A program made the translations under genes and the position numbers. From the NCBI GenBank assembly GCA_001604385.1, contig LVBK01000020.1:62001-126000 (forward strand): DNA of 64,000 nt. Direction: 5' to 3'. Each line of letters begins with the position of its first letter. The first letter of the stretch is position 1. This document shows positions 16,455-26,010 of this stretch, piece by piece. The notes under the pieces were generated by a model. The model was not told the DNA's origin. It did no database searches and worked only from the letters and a program-made list of their open reading frames with translations. Origin of the DNA: Spirochaetales bacterium Spiro_09 (GTDB lineage: Bacteria; Spirochaetota; Spirochaetia; Treponematales; Treponemataceae).

Positions 16455-17531
16455 TCAGTTTCCTGAAACCTCGTACCGGTTCCTGCCGCCTTTCTTGGCC
16501 CGGTACAGGGCCTCGTCAATGCGGTGATACAGGGATTCAAACTGTTCGGATTCGCGGAATTCGCCCACACCGATACTGATCGTTATCTTGACTCCTTCAA
16601 GATCGGCCCGTTCGACCGCTGCGCGGACTTTTTCCGCTACCCGCGAGGCATTTCGCAAGGAGGTTTGGGGAAGCACAATAAGAAATTCTTCGCCTCCCAT
16701 GCGCGCGATGATGTCTGACTGCCGTATCTGCTCCTGCAGGCACCGGGTGAGCGCCGAGAGCACCCGGTCACCGGTCTGGTGTCCCCGCGTGTCATTGATG
16801 TCCTTGAAGTGGTCAACGTCGATGAGCAAACAGGATATGTCGGTATTATAGCGGTGTTTGGTCTCCAGCATCCGGTTAATGTATTCATGGAGAAAAATAC
16901 GGTTGTAGACTCCCGTTAAATGGTCCCGCAACATCATGTCGCGCATGCGCAGCCGGGCTACCTGATTCTGGGTGCGGCTCCGTTCGGTGTACATGCCCAA
17001 CGCAGCGCTCAAACCGCCCAGAAACGCAATCGAAATAATCAGGCTTTGGTTCGCAGTTTCCTGTAAGAACATGACGTAGACTATGCAAAACAGGGCGGTC
17101 AGATACAGAATAATCAGCGCATACCATCGGTAGGGCGCGCTCAGCATAATGCTGACCCCGATCGTCGCAATATATACCGCGGTCAGATTTTGATAATCGT
17201 GAAAGTCGAGCAGGGTCAGGGAAAGTCCGAGCGTAACCACAAAAAGGCAAAAAAGGAGGGCGGCGGCCGAGACCAGTTTTTTCAGGTGTTTTTTCCGTGC
17301 GAACCAGCTTCCAGCCATAAAAAGAGGCGCGAAAATAAGGGCTGAAAGGTACAGACGTACGTACCGGGCTGTATAGAGCGCACTGGTATTTCTGTCGGGC
17401 AGATACAGTTTTTGCAGCAAAAAAATGCCGCAGCTGGCAAAAAGAATGATCGCGAGGATCATGAAGGTTTTGTAATTATGGTGCAGTCTGAGGTCCGACA
17501 GCTCTTCGCGATAATCATTTTGTGTGCTCAC
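16455..17531 (-). CDS. Membrane diguanylate cyclase
   Basis: A 358-residue protein with about six transmembrane helices (residues about 20-190: FMILAIILFASCGIFLL onward), then a GGDEF domain with DHLTGVYNRIFLHEY and LLIDVDHFKDIND. The active motif is GGEEF, and the I-site RQSD lies five residues before it. All catalytic residues look intact. The ORF track begins at a TTG (17567). I prefer GTG 17531, because it overlaps the stop of the upstream Asp-box gene as GTGA, giving translational coupling, though no clear Shine-Dalgarno is present. Third gene of an overlapping LacI-GGDEF / Asp-box / GGDEF set. Confidence 0.87.
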   Translation of the reverse strand: MSTQNDYREELSDLRLHHNYKTFMILAIILFASCGIFLLQKLYLPDRNTSALYTARYVRLYLSALIFAPLFMAGSWFARKKHLKKLVSAAALLFCLFVVTLGLSLTLLDFHDYQNLTAVYIATIGVSIMLSAPYRWYALIILYLTALFCIVYVMFLQETANQSLIISIAFLGGLSAALGMYTERSRTQNQVARLRMRDMMLRDHLTGVYNRIFLHEYINRMLETKHRYNTDISCLLIDVDHFKDINDTRGHQTGDRVLSALTRCLQEQIRQSDIIARMGGEEFLIVLPQTSLRNASRVAEKVRAAVERADLEGVKITISIGVGEFRESEQFESLYHRIDEALYRAKKGGRNRYEVSGN

Positions 17532-18535
17532 ATACTGGAGTGTAGTGTATTGGCGGACGTTTCGCAAAGCGCTTTCAGGAGGCCCGGCGGATATACGGCA
17601 AGATATATCCGGGACCGGCCCTCATGGGAAGAATAGTATGAAACATGGAGCGTCTTCCGGTGCACTGCCATGCCGGGGTAGCCGCAGTCACCGCCCGAGG
17701 GAAGTTCATGGATAACCGAGAGGGAGTCCCCTTTCATCAGACAAAGGGCAACCAGGGGTTTCCGCTTTTTCCAGATACGGGTCGCCGCAAGGAGCGTGCC
17801 GTCTTCCAGCACGATGAAATTGGGTCCGCCGATGCGTTGTCCGGAGGAAGCCCAGGTCCACCTGGTGTACGGCGGTTCGCTTGTCCCGATTCTGGCTGCG
17901 CCCCGGCCCGCCTCACGACGGACAAGCGCTATGGCGGTTGAACCCCTGAAGCGGATCACCGCTTCGTTGGGCAAACCGGGAACGCGCAATTCGCACAGGT
18001 CATGCCATTCGCGGCCGTCCGCGCTTTTCATCAGGTGAACGGTCCATCTTCTTTTTTCGGGAAGGCGGTAACTGATCCCGTACACTGCCTTTCCGTCCGT
18101 TTCAGGCCGCCACAACCAGTCTCCCTCGCTTCCCGCCTGCCAGCCCTCACTCCATTTCTGTCCGTCCTCCGATTCCCGAAACAGGGTATGGCGGCCAACG
18201 GGCACGCCCTTTACCAGGCGCGTCGCGCCGGTTACCAGAAGAATTTTTTTGGGCGAGAGGACAAGGAATTTCGGGTCGCGCAGATCAACCGACCGTTGCG
18301 AAATCAGGGCAACGCTCGTCCACTGGCGGCCATCCATGGAGCTGATTACCCGTATTTTACCCGGACAGAGGGCATGGGCCTTTGCTTCCCGAAACGTGCA
18401 AAACCACCGGTTTTTGAAGCGTACCAGATCGGTAAAGGCGCAGTGGGGTGCGCCGTCCCAGATCATCTGCAGTGTATAGTTAGCAGCGACGGGACTTTCG
18501 GCGACCATACCGTCAATGCCTGCCATATTCGGCAT
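17528..18535 (-). CDS. Cytosolic Asp-box (sialidase-fold, BNR) protein
   Basis: A 335-residue protein of the six-bladed sialidase fold. Three Asp-box repeats of the S-x-D-G-x-x-W kind are visible: SMDGRQW, SEDGQKW and SADGREW. Further motifs are FREAKAH, LRDPKFLV and GGPNFIVLEDGTLLAA. Typical sialidases are secreted, yet no signal peptide is present here. AAGGAAG supports ATG 18535, which overlaps the end of the LacI-GGDEF gene by 23 bases. Its own stop overlaps the next cyclase start by 4. The substrate is unknown. It could be a glycosidase acting on imported sugars or a non-catalytic binder. The catalytic arginine triad of true sialidases cannot be assigned with confidence. Confidence 0.75.
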   Translation of the reverse strand: MPNMAGIDGMVAESPVAANYTLQMIWDGAPHCAFTDLVRFKNRWFCTFREAKAHALCPGKIRVISSMDGRQWTSVALISQRSVDLRDPKFLVLSPKKILLVTGATRLVKGVPVGRHTLFRESEDGQKWSEGWQAGSEGDWLWRPETDGKAVYGISYRLPEKRRWTVHLMKSADGREWHDLCELRVPGLPNEAVIRFRGSTAIALVRREAGRGAARIGTSEPPYTRWTWASSGQRIGGPNFIVLEDGTLLAATRIWKKRKPLVALCLMKGDSLSVIHELPSGGDCGYPGMAVHRKTLHVSYYSSHEGRSRIYLAVYPPGLLKALCETSANTLHSSM

Positions 18536-20660
18536 TGTGCCGGCTTCCTTTTTTCAATTGTTTTTCGCGGTACAGATCGGTATCCGCTTCTTCCATCATT
18601 TGTTCCAGACTCATGGTGCAATCGACACCGGAATAAAAATGGCCGATGCTTATAGCCAGCGTCCATTCCCTGCCGAGCTCGCGGTTTTTTTCGTCAAAGG
18701 CCTTGTCTATACGTGCCTTGATTGCCGGATAATTCGGCGGTTCGGCCTTGAGCACGAGGGCAGTGTATTCATCTCCGCCCAGGCGGGCCACGAGGTCAGA
18801 GTCCCGCAAGGTTTTCTTGAGTACCTGTCCGGCAGACAGGATGGCAAGGTCTCCGTCAGCGTGACCCCATTTGTCATTGATTATTTTCAGACCGTCAAGA
18901 TCGGCGTACAGTACATAAAAGGGGGTTTGCTGACGACGCAGATATTTTACCTGCTGTTCCGCCATGGCAAGAAAACCCCGTCGATTATAGAGATGGGTCA
19001 GTTCATCCTCGATGGACATGCGCTCAACCAGTGAAATTGCCTCTTTCAGCTTGTTCTCGGTTCGTTGTCTGATTGTGTTCTCGCTTTTGAGCCGTCTGTT
19101 CAGGCGCTGGATTTTCGCGATTGCCAGAATGTCCTTTGTAATGGCGATGCTGCTGATCCTGATCTGATCAAAGGCAGATACTTCCGGGATGCGCTCGTCG
19201 ATAAGCACGAAGCCATATGAGCGTTCGTCATCCAGTATCATGTTTGCTACAAGGGAGCCGGTGCCGCGGGGCGGAAACCAGGAGCCGCTTCCTGCCCTGT
19301 TGTGCGGATATGCGATATTGAATGAAAAAATGGCAGCAGCTCCGTTGTCTGTTTTGCCAAAGGAGCGGAATCGTAACAGGGCTGCCTTATTCGCACCGCA
19401 TACTTCGGCAATCTCGCTGCAGGTGGCAAGATGCTTTTCAATGCGAAGATCCTGTGCCAGTTCACCGTGAAGCCGTTCGAGCAGTATCCGCAGACTTTGT
19501 GTGTGCAGTATCGTTCTCCAATAGTCTGTATAGGTGCGGTGCCCGTATTCTTCCAGAAGATAGGCATAGAGCTCTACGGGCAGGGCTTCTCCGGTTCGGG
19601 TCAGGGTATGTTCGGATACCATGTGCAAGACCTGTTCAAGCTCGTGGCGCGACTTTTGATCCTTCATTATAGTGGTGACCATGGAAGCCCACCTGCGGAG
19701 CACTTCGGTTTTATCCGTCGTCAACACATCCTTTACCTCGCTGTAGAGCGCTGTAGCACCGTCAATCCGTTCGGGCATCCGCCGGGTAAAATCGACACAG
19801 CCGCAGGAATTGCGGATGCGTATCTGGGGCTGCCAGGGCGGGCTGACGGGGGCTTCATGGCCTTCAACAATGGAGGCAAGGTGTTTTGCGGCATGGTAGC
19901 CCAGGGTGTCAAAGGACTGGCTTGCGGTTGTAAACTGGTGTGAAACCGTGCGCGAAATCTGGTGGTCGTCATAGCCGGTTACCGCGATATCGAAGGGGAC
20001 ACTGATTCCCCGATCCGCGAGGGCATTGTAGACTCCGGCCGCCATCATGTCATTCGAACAGACAATTACCTGCGGGCGAATCTTTCGTTTTTCAATGAAC
20101 GTTACAGCCGCCTCATATCCGGAGGGAGCGTTGAAGTTACCCTCGAATTCCCTGCTCTCGTCCCGTTTGATTCCTGCCTCGTCAAGGGCCGCAAGGTAAA
20201 TTTCCTTGCGAAGCCAGGCTTCCCGGTTGCTCATGGGCCCGGACACGAAGGCAAAGTCGCGATACCCGTGATCATCAAGCAAGTGCTTCATGATAGTTCG
20301 CATGCCGCTGATGTTGTCGAAGGTAAAGGATGGTTCTCCGGCTACCGAGGGCCCTATCGACACAATCGGAAGCGATGATAATCTGTTGATGATCGCCAGT
20401 AATTCTTCATTCTGCCCGTTGTGGGCAAGGGTTGCGGAAACCAGGATAAGCCCGTCAAACTCAGCGGGCGATATCATTTCGAAGAACAGTTTTTTCAAAC
20501 TGTCTTCCGGATTTTTCGGGTTAAGATTTCCGACCCCGAAAAATACCGCTTCCATGCCCTTTTCGTCGAGCAGACGGTTGATGCCTGTTCGCACATCAAG
20601 CAAAAAATTGGAAAAGGCATAATCCATACAAACGGCGAAACGTTTTGGGCTGGCAGACAT
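18513..20660 (-). CDS. LacI-type ligand-binding domain fused to GGDEF
   Basis: A 715-residue cytoplasmic protein. Residues about 5-290 form a LacI/RbsB-like periplasmic-binding fold (FDGLILVSATLAHNG, SFTFDNISGMR, VIVCSNDMMAAGVYNAL, VTGYDDHQIS) without the HTH of LacI regulators. The family's RIRNSCGC motif follows. A helical middle and coiled coil (RLNRRLKSENTIRQRTENK) connect to a C-terminal GGDEF domain with IEDELTHLYNRRGFL and YADLDGLKIIND. The active motif is GGDEY, and the I-site RDSD lies five residues upstream. It probably senses a sugar-like ligand and tunes cyclic di-GMP. CGGAGGC upstream supports ATG 20660. It heads the overlapping operon. Confidence 0.88.
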   Translation of the reverse strand: MSASPKRFAVCMDYAFSNFLLDVRTGINRLLDEKGMEAVFFGVGNLNPKNPEDSLKKLFFEMISPAEFDGLILVSATLAHNGQNEELLAIINRLSSLPIVSIGPSVAGEPSFTFDNISGMRTIMKHLLDDHGYRDFAFVSGPMSNREAWLRKEIYLAALDEAGIKRDESREFEGNFNAPSGYEAAVTFIEKRKIRPQVIVCSNDMMAAGVYNALADRGISVPFDIAVTGYDDHQISRTVSHQFTTASQSFDTLGYHAAKHLASIVEGHEAPVSPPWQPQIRIRNSCGCVDFTRRMPERIDGATALYSEVKDVLTTDKTEVLRRWASMVTTIMKDQKSRHELEQVLHMVSEHTLTRTGEALPVELYAYLLEEYGHRTYTDYWRTILHTQSLRILLERLHGELAQDLRIEKHLATCSEIAEVCGANKAALLRFRSFGKTDNGAAAIFSFNIAYPHNRAGSGSWFPPRGTGSLVANMILDDERSYGFVLIDERIPEVSAFDQIRISSIAITKDILAIAKIQRLNRRLKSENTIRQRTENKLKEAISLVERMSIEDELTHLYNRRGFLAMAEQQVKYLRRQQTPFYVLYADLDGLKIINDKWGHADGDLAILSAGQVLKKTLRDSDLVARLGGDEYTALVLKAEPPNYPAIKARIDKAFDEKNRELGREWTLAISIGHFYSGVDCTMSLEQMMEEADTDLYREKQLKKGSRHNAEYGRH

Positions 20661-20720
20661 GAAGCCTCCGATGAATGGTAACTTTACTAATTGGACAAGT
20701 CCGGGCGCTCGTTCCCTTTA

Positions 20721-20749
20721 ACTGTAATAGGTGTATCGGCATTTCACAA
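20721..20749 (-). promoter_or_regulatory. Candidate promoter for the LacI-GGDEF operon
   Basis: Minus-strand TTGTGA, 17 bases, TACAGT. The leader would be about 50 bases and contains a good ribosome site. It lies in the divergent region shared with the giant kinase-like gene. Confidence 0.45.
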
Positions 20750-20797
20750 GTACAACATGAATATGCCTCCCGGTTCGGGATTACCCGACAGCGCAAT

Positions 20798-20826
20798 TTG
20801 ACAAACGACCGTGGATGAATGATCCT
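20798..20826 (+). promoter_or_regulatory. Candidate promoter for the giant signalling gene
   Basis: A perfect TTGACA, 17 bases, GATCCT (3 of 6 matches), then 6 bases to ATG 20833. The -10 is weak, but the geometry matches the other leaderless candidates. Confidence 0.35.
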
Positions 20827-20832
20827 TGAGTA

Positions 20833-23800
20833 ATGATCGATCTTGCGGGATATCGCGTTACCGAGCTGGTGCATACCGGCTCGGTGTCGACGGTTTACAG
20901 GGGTTTTCGTCTTGATGACGGTAAACCGGTTGTCATAAAAAAGTATGAGGGCGCGGAGGTGGAACGGGAGTATTCCGTCGTTCGCTCGCTCTCCGGCCCC
21001 GGTATTCCGAATCTGGTGTCCTTTGACCGCACCGACAACCGGTCTTTTCTCGTGTACGAGGATACCGGCGGTCTTGCCCTTGATACCGCCCGTTCCGCAG
21101 CGCAATTCGGTCCTGACAATCGTTGTGAAATTTCACTGTCACTTGTTGATATTATATTTTCAATTCATGAACAGGGATATCTGTATACCGCGTTCCATCC
21201 TTCCCGAATCATCTATTGTCCCGATACGGGCGTCATACATCTTGCCGGCCTCGGACACGCCGTATTGGCCGAAAGCATGAAGGTTCCCCTGACGGAACGT
21301 CCTTCCGGGCGTATCGAGTGCATTTCTCCCGAGCAAACAGGCCGGATCCAGAAGATCCCCGATATGCGAAGCGATCTGTATTCGCTGGGCTGTTGCCTTT
21401 ACTGGCTGTGGACCGGACACTATCCGTTTACGGGTGACACGCTCGAGATATTGTACAGTCACATTGCGCGCGTACCGCTTGCCCCCGCACTTGTGGAAGG
21501 AATTCCCGGCGAGCTTTCTGCCATCATCATGAAGCTGCTTTCGAAGCGCAGCGAGGATCGGTATCAGACTGCTGCGGGGTTGCGTTCAGATTTACAGTAT
21601 GCGCTCAGTACCAATCGGGGGGCTGTTTCCCCGGAGGTCTTCGTTGCGGGAGCCCAGGACAAGAATCCGTATTTGCTTCAGTCCTCCCATATATACGGCA
21701 GAAAGGACGAATTCGAGCGAATGACCAGGATCCTGTGCGCAAAGCGCAACACACCGGTGTGCGTACTGGTTTCCGGGGCCTCGGGAATCGGCAAAACAAG
21801 TCTTATCCAGGAGGCCGTTCGCCTCTGTGTGGAAGAGGGTGCGGTGCTGGTTACGGGTACTTTTTCCCTTCTGGAGAGAAATATCCCCTTCAGTATATTG
21901 TCTGCCGTTTTGAGCGACGTATACCGGGCTGTACTGCAAAAAGACGGAGAGAGTGAGCCGTTCAGAACCGAGCTTCTTGCTGCCCTTGATACAAATGCGG
22001 GTATTTTAACGCATCTGGTTCCGGACCTGGTTGCATTACTGGGGGAACACGAAGAGCCGCCCACACTTTTTCCGACTGAGGCATGGAAACGCCTCGTTCG
22101 GGTAGTCGGGGATTTTGTCCGTCTGTGTGCGGATCGCCTGCCGCTGGTAGTGTTTTTTCTGGATGACGTGCAATGGGCCGATATGTCTTCGATGGATTTG
22201 CTTGGTCAGCTGATTTTTTCGAAGGCATCGCCAAATATCCGCTTGATTCTTTCGTACCGTGACTGCGATATTATGTCGGGACACCCTGTCTCTCTTTTTC
22301 TGGAAGATATTCACAAAGGGGGCGGCTTTGGACCGGATATTCAGGAATTTGAAATTGGTCCGCTTCCGGAAACGGACGTGAATCTTCTGGTGGCCGGCAC
22401 TCTGCAGGTATCAAGCGAAATGGCGACAAGTCTTTCCCATTATATTTATACGAAGACCAAGGGTAATCCGTTTTTCAGTTTGCGGCTGTTACAATCCCTG
22501 TCGGAGAGAGGCTTGCTGACAAATGGCGGAAATCCGGGCGACTGGTCCTGGAAAATGGCAGAAATCGAGCGCGCTCCGGTGTCGGACGATGTGGTTGACT
22601 TTCTGGTCGATGAGATGGCTGCCCTGCCTGAGGCTGTTCAGAGTGTATTGAGCAAGGCCGCCTGTATTGGCCAGCGTTTTGACTTTCATGCCCTTTCGCA
22701 CTTTTGCGAACGCAGCGATGGCCTTCCCGGTATTGTCTGGTTGTTGCTCGAGCGGGGGTATATTCTTCCGCTGACTTCCGCATACCGGCGGCTTGATTCG
22801 GCAAAGACTGCCTATGCCGGAAGCGGCGTGGAAATGCTTTTCCGGTTTGCCCATGATCGCATTCATACCGCGGCCTATTCGCTGATGTCATCGCAAACCC
22901 GGGAACAAACGCACCGGCTGATCGGAATGAAGCTGCTTGCTTCCCGCGTTCGGTCAACACCCGGACAGATGCAAATATTCGAGCTGACAAATCAGTTGAA
23001 TCTTGCGGGCCAAACCATCTCGCTTTTTGATGATCGTCTGGAATTGATGCGTCTGAACACCGAGGCGGCCCGAAAAGCCGCTGAAAATACGGCCTATGAT
23101 GTGGCGTTGACCTACGTGGATCGCGCAATATCCCTTTTATCACCACAGGAGTGGGAAGATTATCCGTCGGATCTGTATTGTCTGCGAACCCTTCGTGTTG
23201 AATGTCTTTTTCACCGTCACGGGACGGAAGATGCGCTGAACGAGTGCTCTTTGCTGGTCACTCTGGCCGGCTCAAAGCTTGAGCAGGCTGACGTGTTCGC
23301 CCTTCGGGCAAAGATACTTGACCATGGAGGAGAACGCCGCGAGTTTATCATGGATGAACTGCGGAAAGCCCTTGCGCTCTTCGATGTATCGTTTCCCTAT
23401 GAGCCTGAGCGTCTTTCGGAGCTTGCCGCAGCGTCCCTGGTGCGTATGCGCGATCGTTTTCTGGAAATGGGTGAGTCGGCAACGAATATCATCACCTCCT
23501 TGCCGCTCATGAACAATCCGGAGAATGAGCGGGTCATGCGGCTTTTATATCAGGCCCTTCCGGTCGCTTTCCAGTATAATCAGGATCTCTATCTTTCAAT
23601 ACAGGCCCGGATGTTTTCCATTACCCTTGATTACGGAATCTGCGATGTTTCGTGCAAAAACCTGGTTGAGTGCGGCATGTCGCTGGGCAGTATTTTCGGT
23701 ATGTATCGGGAAGGTCATGCGTGCGGAAAAATCGCCTTCGATCTGATTGATCGCTACCGGTATCGCGAACAGAAGTCCGCCTGCTGTTTTATATTCGCAA

Positions 23801-25998
23801 CCTTCATTTCGCACTGGAGCGCCCCGTTTTCTGAAAGCCTTGAGTATTTTGATTTATCCATAAAGAGCGGACTTGAACTGGGGGACATTCAGCATGCCGC
23901 CTATGCCGCGACGCATCGCTTTAACCGTCTGGTATATACTTCCCTGCCGCTGAGCGAGGCCTCCCGTACACTGGAAGAATTGAAGGTCTTTCTTGAGTCG
24001 GTTCAGGGAAACTTGCTGTTGGTGTATGCCGAATATCTTCGCTATTTTATTGATCGCCTGACCGGCAGGGCGGATATTTCCCGTGAGTCCGATCTGGCCG
24101 CTGTCGCTGCCTCGGACGACAATGTGTTTTATCGCTGCATATTCGGACAGTTGAATGTGTTTTATTCGGTCGTCATGGGAGACCTTGAGGCCGCTGCCCA
24201 GTGGGTCGCGTATACCGAACCATTTTTGAATTCCGGTATCGGTATGTTTCCTCTGGCGGATCATGTGTTGTTCCGCTTGCTGACCGTACTCCGACAGGAG
24301 CGCGCGAAGAAAACAGAGCTTACTGAAGGTGAGCGAAAAATAGTCGAGACCTCGCTGGCTCAACTTGAGCTGTGGGCTGAAAACTCGAGCGAGAATTTTT
24401 ACCCGGTCTATTGGTTTGCGCTCGCGGAATATCGTGCTAGCGAGGGAAGGGCCCCTTCCGAGGTTCTGGAGGCATACCGCAAGGCGCTTGAGGGAATCCG
24501 TCCGGGCAGCTTTGAGTACATTCGGGCGATGGTGCTGGAAGGCGAGGGCTTGTACCGGAGTATGACAGGTGACGTCGCAGGTTTTCACTCATCCATACGA
24601 TCTTCCTGTGCCGCGTTTCGCCTGTGGGGAGCTACCGAGAAGGTGTCCCTCATGGAACGCCAGTATCCTTTCGTGCAGGATCGTCCGCTCATCCGGCTGT
24701 CACAGGGTGAGGTCTCCGAGGGCGGACCGATACTTTTTGAGCGGACCCTTTCCGCGGTACAGGTGCTTGCACGCGACTTGAAGCGGGATTCTGTCATTGC
24801 TGCCGCCTTGCGACTGGTGTGCGAGTTATTGGACATGGACCGGGGTGTTTTTCTTGCACCGATACCGGGCACCGCCCAATTTTCTGCGGTTGCCGGGTGC
24901 GAGCGGAATATGGAAGGATATGTCGTGGTACATGAGGGTGACACGCACGAAAGGTCGCGGATAGCGTGCAATCGTGATGTCGTCCGTCAGGTGCACAATT
25001 CGGGCGACCTCGTGTTGCTTCATTGCGCGTCTGAAGTACGATCCCGTTTTTCCCCGGTGACGGAGGGTCTCCCGGAAGCCTTGGTATGCGCTTCAGTGAA
25101 AAGCCAGAATCTGCAGTTCGGTGTGTTATATCTTGATTCGCTCCGGACCCGTGAGGGTTTTGATTCCGCGCTCAGGGCGTCTCTTGTGTGTATTCTTGAG
25201 CAGCTGGGTGTCTCTCTGGAACACGCGCACCGGTTTGACGATCTTGAGGGAAGACTCTGTTTGCGCAATGAGCAGGTAGCATCACTTCAACGCGAAAACA
25301 GCGAACTGTCGCTGGTTGATCCGATCACCGGATTATACAACCGCAGATACCTTGATGAGGTCGTCAAGGAAACCTGTGAAAAACATATGCAGGCGTATTC
25401 TTCCGTTCAGTGGTCCCGGGAAAAACGGCGGGGTTTTTTGGGCCGCTACGTCACGGGCGTCGTGCTGGTCCGTCTGGACTCCTGGTCGCGGGTTCATGCC
25501 GTGTATGGGCAAACCGCTTCCAGCCAGTTGATGTCCCGGTTCACGGACCAGTTGCGCGCACTCGTCAGAAAAAACGATGTCCTGATCAAATGGGGATCTG
25601 ACGATATTCTCGTATTGCTGACAAACGCGACCCGCCGGTTTATTCCCCGTTTTGTCGACAAAGTCCTGTCTGCCTGCGCCAACGGGGAAGTGGATCTGGG
25701 TGATAACCGGAAGTTCCGTCTTGACTGCAGCGTGGGCTCCTGTTCCTTCCCTTTGTACGCCGGACAATCGGACCGCTTTTCATTGGACTCGGCAATTACC
25801 CTTTGCTGTGTCGTACGCAATTCCATAAGCCGCCGCACCGGAAGCCAGGCCGCCTGCGCTACCGGCAGGCGTTTCCGCGATGACGGTATCTCCCTTGAGA
25901 GCTGGCTTGACCGACTTGAGGCCGACAGCGACTTTGACGACCGGTTTATTACCGTCGATTATCGTGGATCCTCCCGTGCCGTTTCCGGAAATGCCTGA
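20833..25998 (+). CDS. Giant pseudokinase-ATPase-GAF-degenerate GGDEF protein
   Basis: A 1721-residue soluble protein. Residues 1-265 are a protein-kinase fold: the ATP lysine is kept (VVIKKY, K36), but the glycine loop is poor. The HRD loop is replaced by AFHPSRIIY and DFG by AGLG, so it is probably a pseudokinase. An AAA/STAND ATPase follows with Walker A GASGIGKTSL (about 312-322) and Walker B VVFFLDDVQWAD (about 437-448), then a long TPR-like helical region (about 720-1270). A GAF domain spans about 1310-1460. A GGDEF domain (DPITGLYNRRYL at about 1495) carries GSDDI in place of GGDEF. The layout matches trifunctional kinase/ATPase/histidine-kinase proteins, with GGDEF at the end. A regulatory scaffold is likely. 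Confidence 0.88.
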   Translation: MIDLAGYRVTELVHTGSVSTVYRGFRLDDGKPVVIKKYEGAEVEREYSVVRSLSGPGIPNLVSFDRTDNRSFLVYEDTGGLALDTARSAAQFGPDNRCEISLSLVDIIFSIHEQGYLYTAFHPSRIIYCPDTGVIHLAGLGHAVLAESMKVPLTERPSGRIECISPEQTGRIQKIPDMRSDLYSLGCCLYWLWTGHYPFTGDTLEILYSHIARVPLAPALVEGIPGELSAIIMKLLSKRSEDRYQTAAGLRSDLQYALSTNRGAVSPEVFVAGAQDKNPYLLQSSHIYGRKDEFERMTRILCAKRNTPVCVLVSGASGIGKTSLIQEAVRLCVEEGAVLVTGTFSLLERNIPFSILSAVLSDVYRAVLQKDGESEPFRTELLAALDTNAGILTHLVPDLVALLGEHEEPPTLFPTEAWKRLVRVVGDFVRLCADRLPLVVFFLDDVQWADMSSMDLLGQLIFSKASPNIRLILSYRDCDIMSGHPVSLFLEDIHKGGGFGPDIQEFEIGPLPETDVNLLVAGTLQVSSEMATSLSHYIYTKTKGNPFFSLRLLQSLSERGLLTNGGNPGDWSWKMAEIERAPVSDDVVDFLVDEMAALPEAVQSVLSKAACIGQRFDFHALSHFCERSDGLPGIVWLLLERGYILPLTSAYRRLDSAKTAYAGSGVEMLFRFAHDRIHTAAYSLMSSQTREQTHRLIGMKLLASRVRSTPGQMQIFELTNQLNLAGQTISLFDDRLELMRLNTEAARKAAENTAYDVALTYVDRAISLLSPQEWEDYPSDLYCLRTLRVECLFHRHGTEDALNECSLLVTLAGSKLEQADVFALRAKILDHGGERREFIMDELRKALALFDVSFPYEPERLSELAAASLVRMRDRFLEMGESATNIITSLPLMNNPENERVMRLLYQALPVAFQYNQDLYLSIQARMFSITLDYGICDVSCKNLVECGMSLGSIFGMYREGHACGKIAFDLIDRYRYREQKSACCFIFATFISHWSAPFSESLEYFDLSIKSGLELGDIQHAAYAATHRFNRLVYTSLPLSEASRTLEELKVFLESVQGNLLLVYAEYLRYFIDRLTGRADISRESDLAAVAASDDNVFYRCIFGQLNVFYSVVMGDLEAAAQWVAYTEPFLNSGIGMFPLADHVLFRLLTVLRQERAKKTELTEGERKIVETSLAQLELWAENSSENFYPVYWFALAEYRASEGRAPSEVLEAYRKALEGIRPGSFEYIRAMVLEGEGLYRSMTGDVAGFHSSIRSSCAAFRLWGATEKVSLMERQYPFVQDRPLIRLSQGEVSEGGPILFERTLSAVQVLARDLKRDSVIAAALRLVCELLDMDRGVFLAPIPGTAQFSAVAGCERNMEGYVVVHEGDTHERSRIACNRDVVRQVHNSGDLVLLHCASEVRSRFSPVTEGLPEALVCASVKSQNLQFGVLYLDSLRTREGFDSALRASLVCILEQLGVSLEHAHRFDDLEGRLCLRNEQVASLQRENSELSLVDPITGLYNRRYLDEVVKETCEKHMQAYSSVQWSREKRRGFLGRYVTGVVLVRLDSWSRVHAVYGQTASSQLMSRFTDQLRALVRKNDVLIKWGSDDILVLLTNATRRFIPRFVDKVLSACANGEVDLGDNRKFRLDCSVGSCSFPLYAGQSDRFSLDSAITLCCVVRNSISRRTGSQAACATGRRFRDDGISLESWLDRLEADSDFDDRFITVDYRGSSRAVSGNA

Positions 25999-26010
25999 GG
26001 GAAGATAATC

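Noticed and set aside
23854-24588. 244-codon ORF on the minus strand
   Set aside because: It lies wholly within the helical region of the giant signalling gene in the opposite strand and has no family match.
20833-25998. Active Ser/Thr protein kinase
   Set aside because: The HRD and DFG aspartates are missing by inspection, so I describe it as a pseudokinase.
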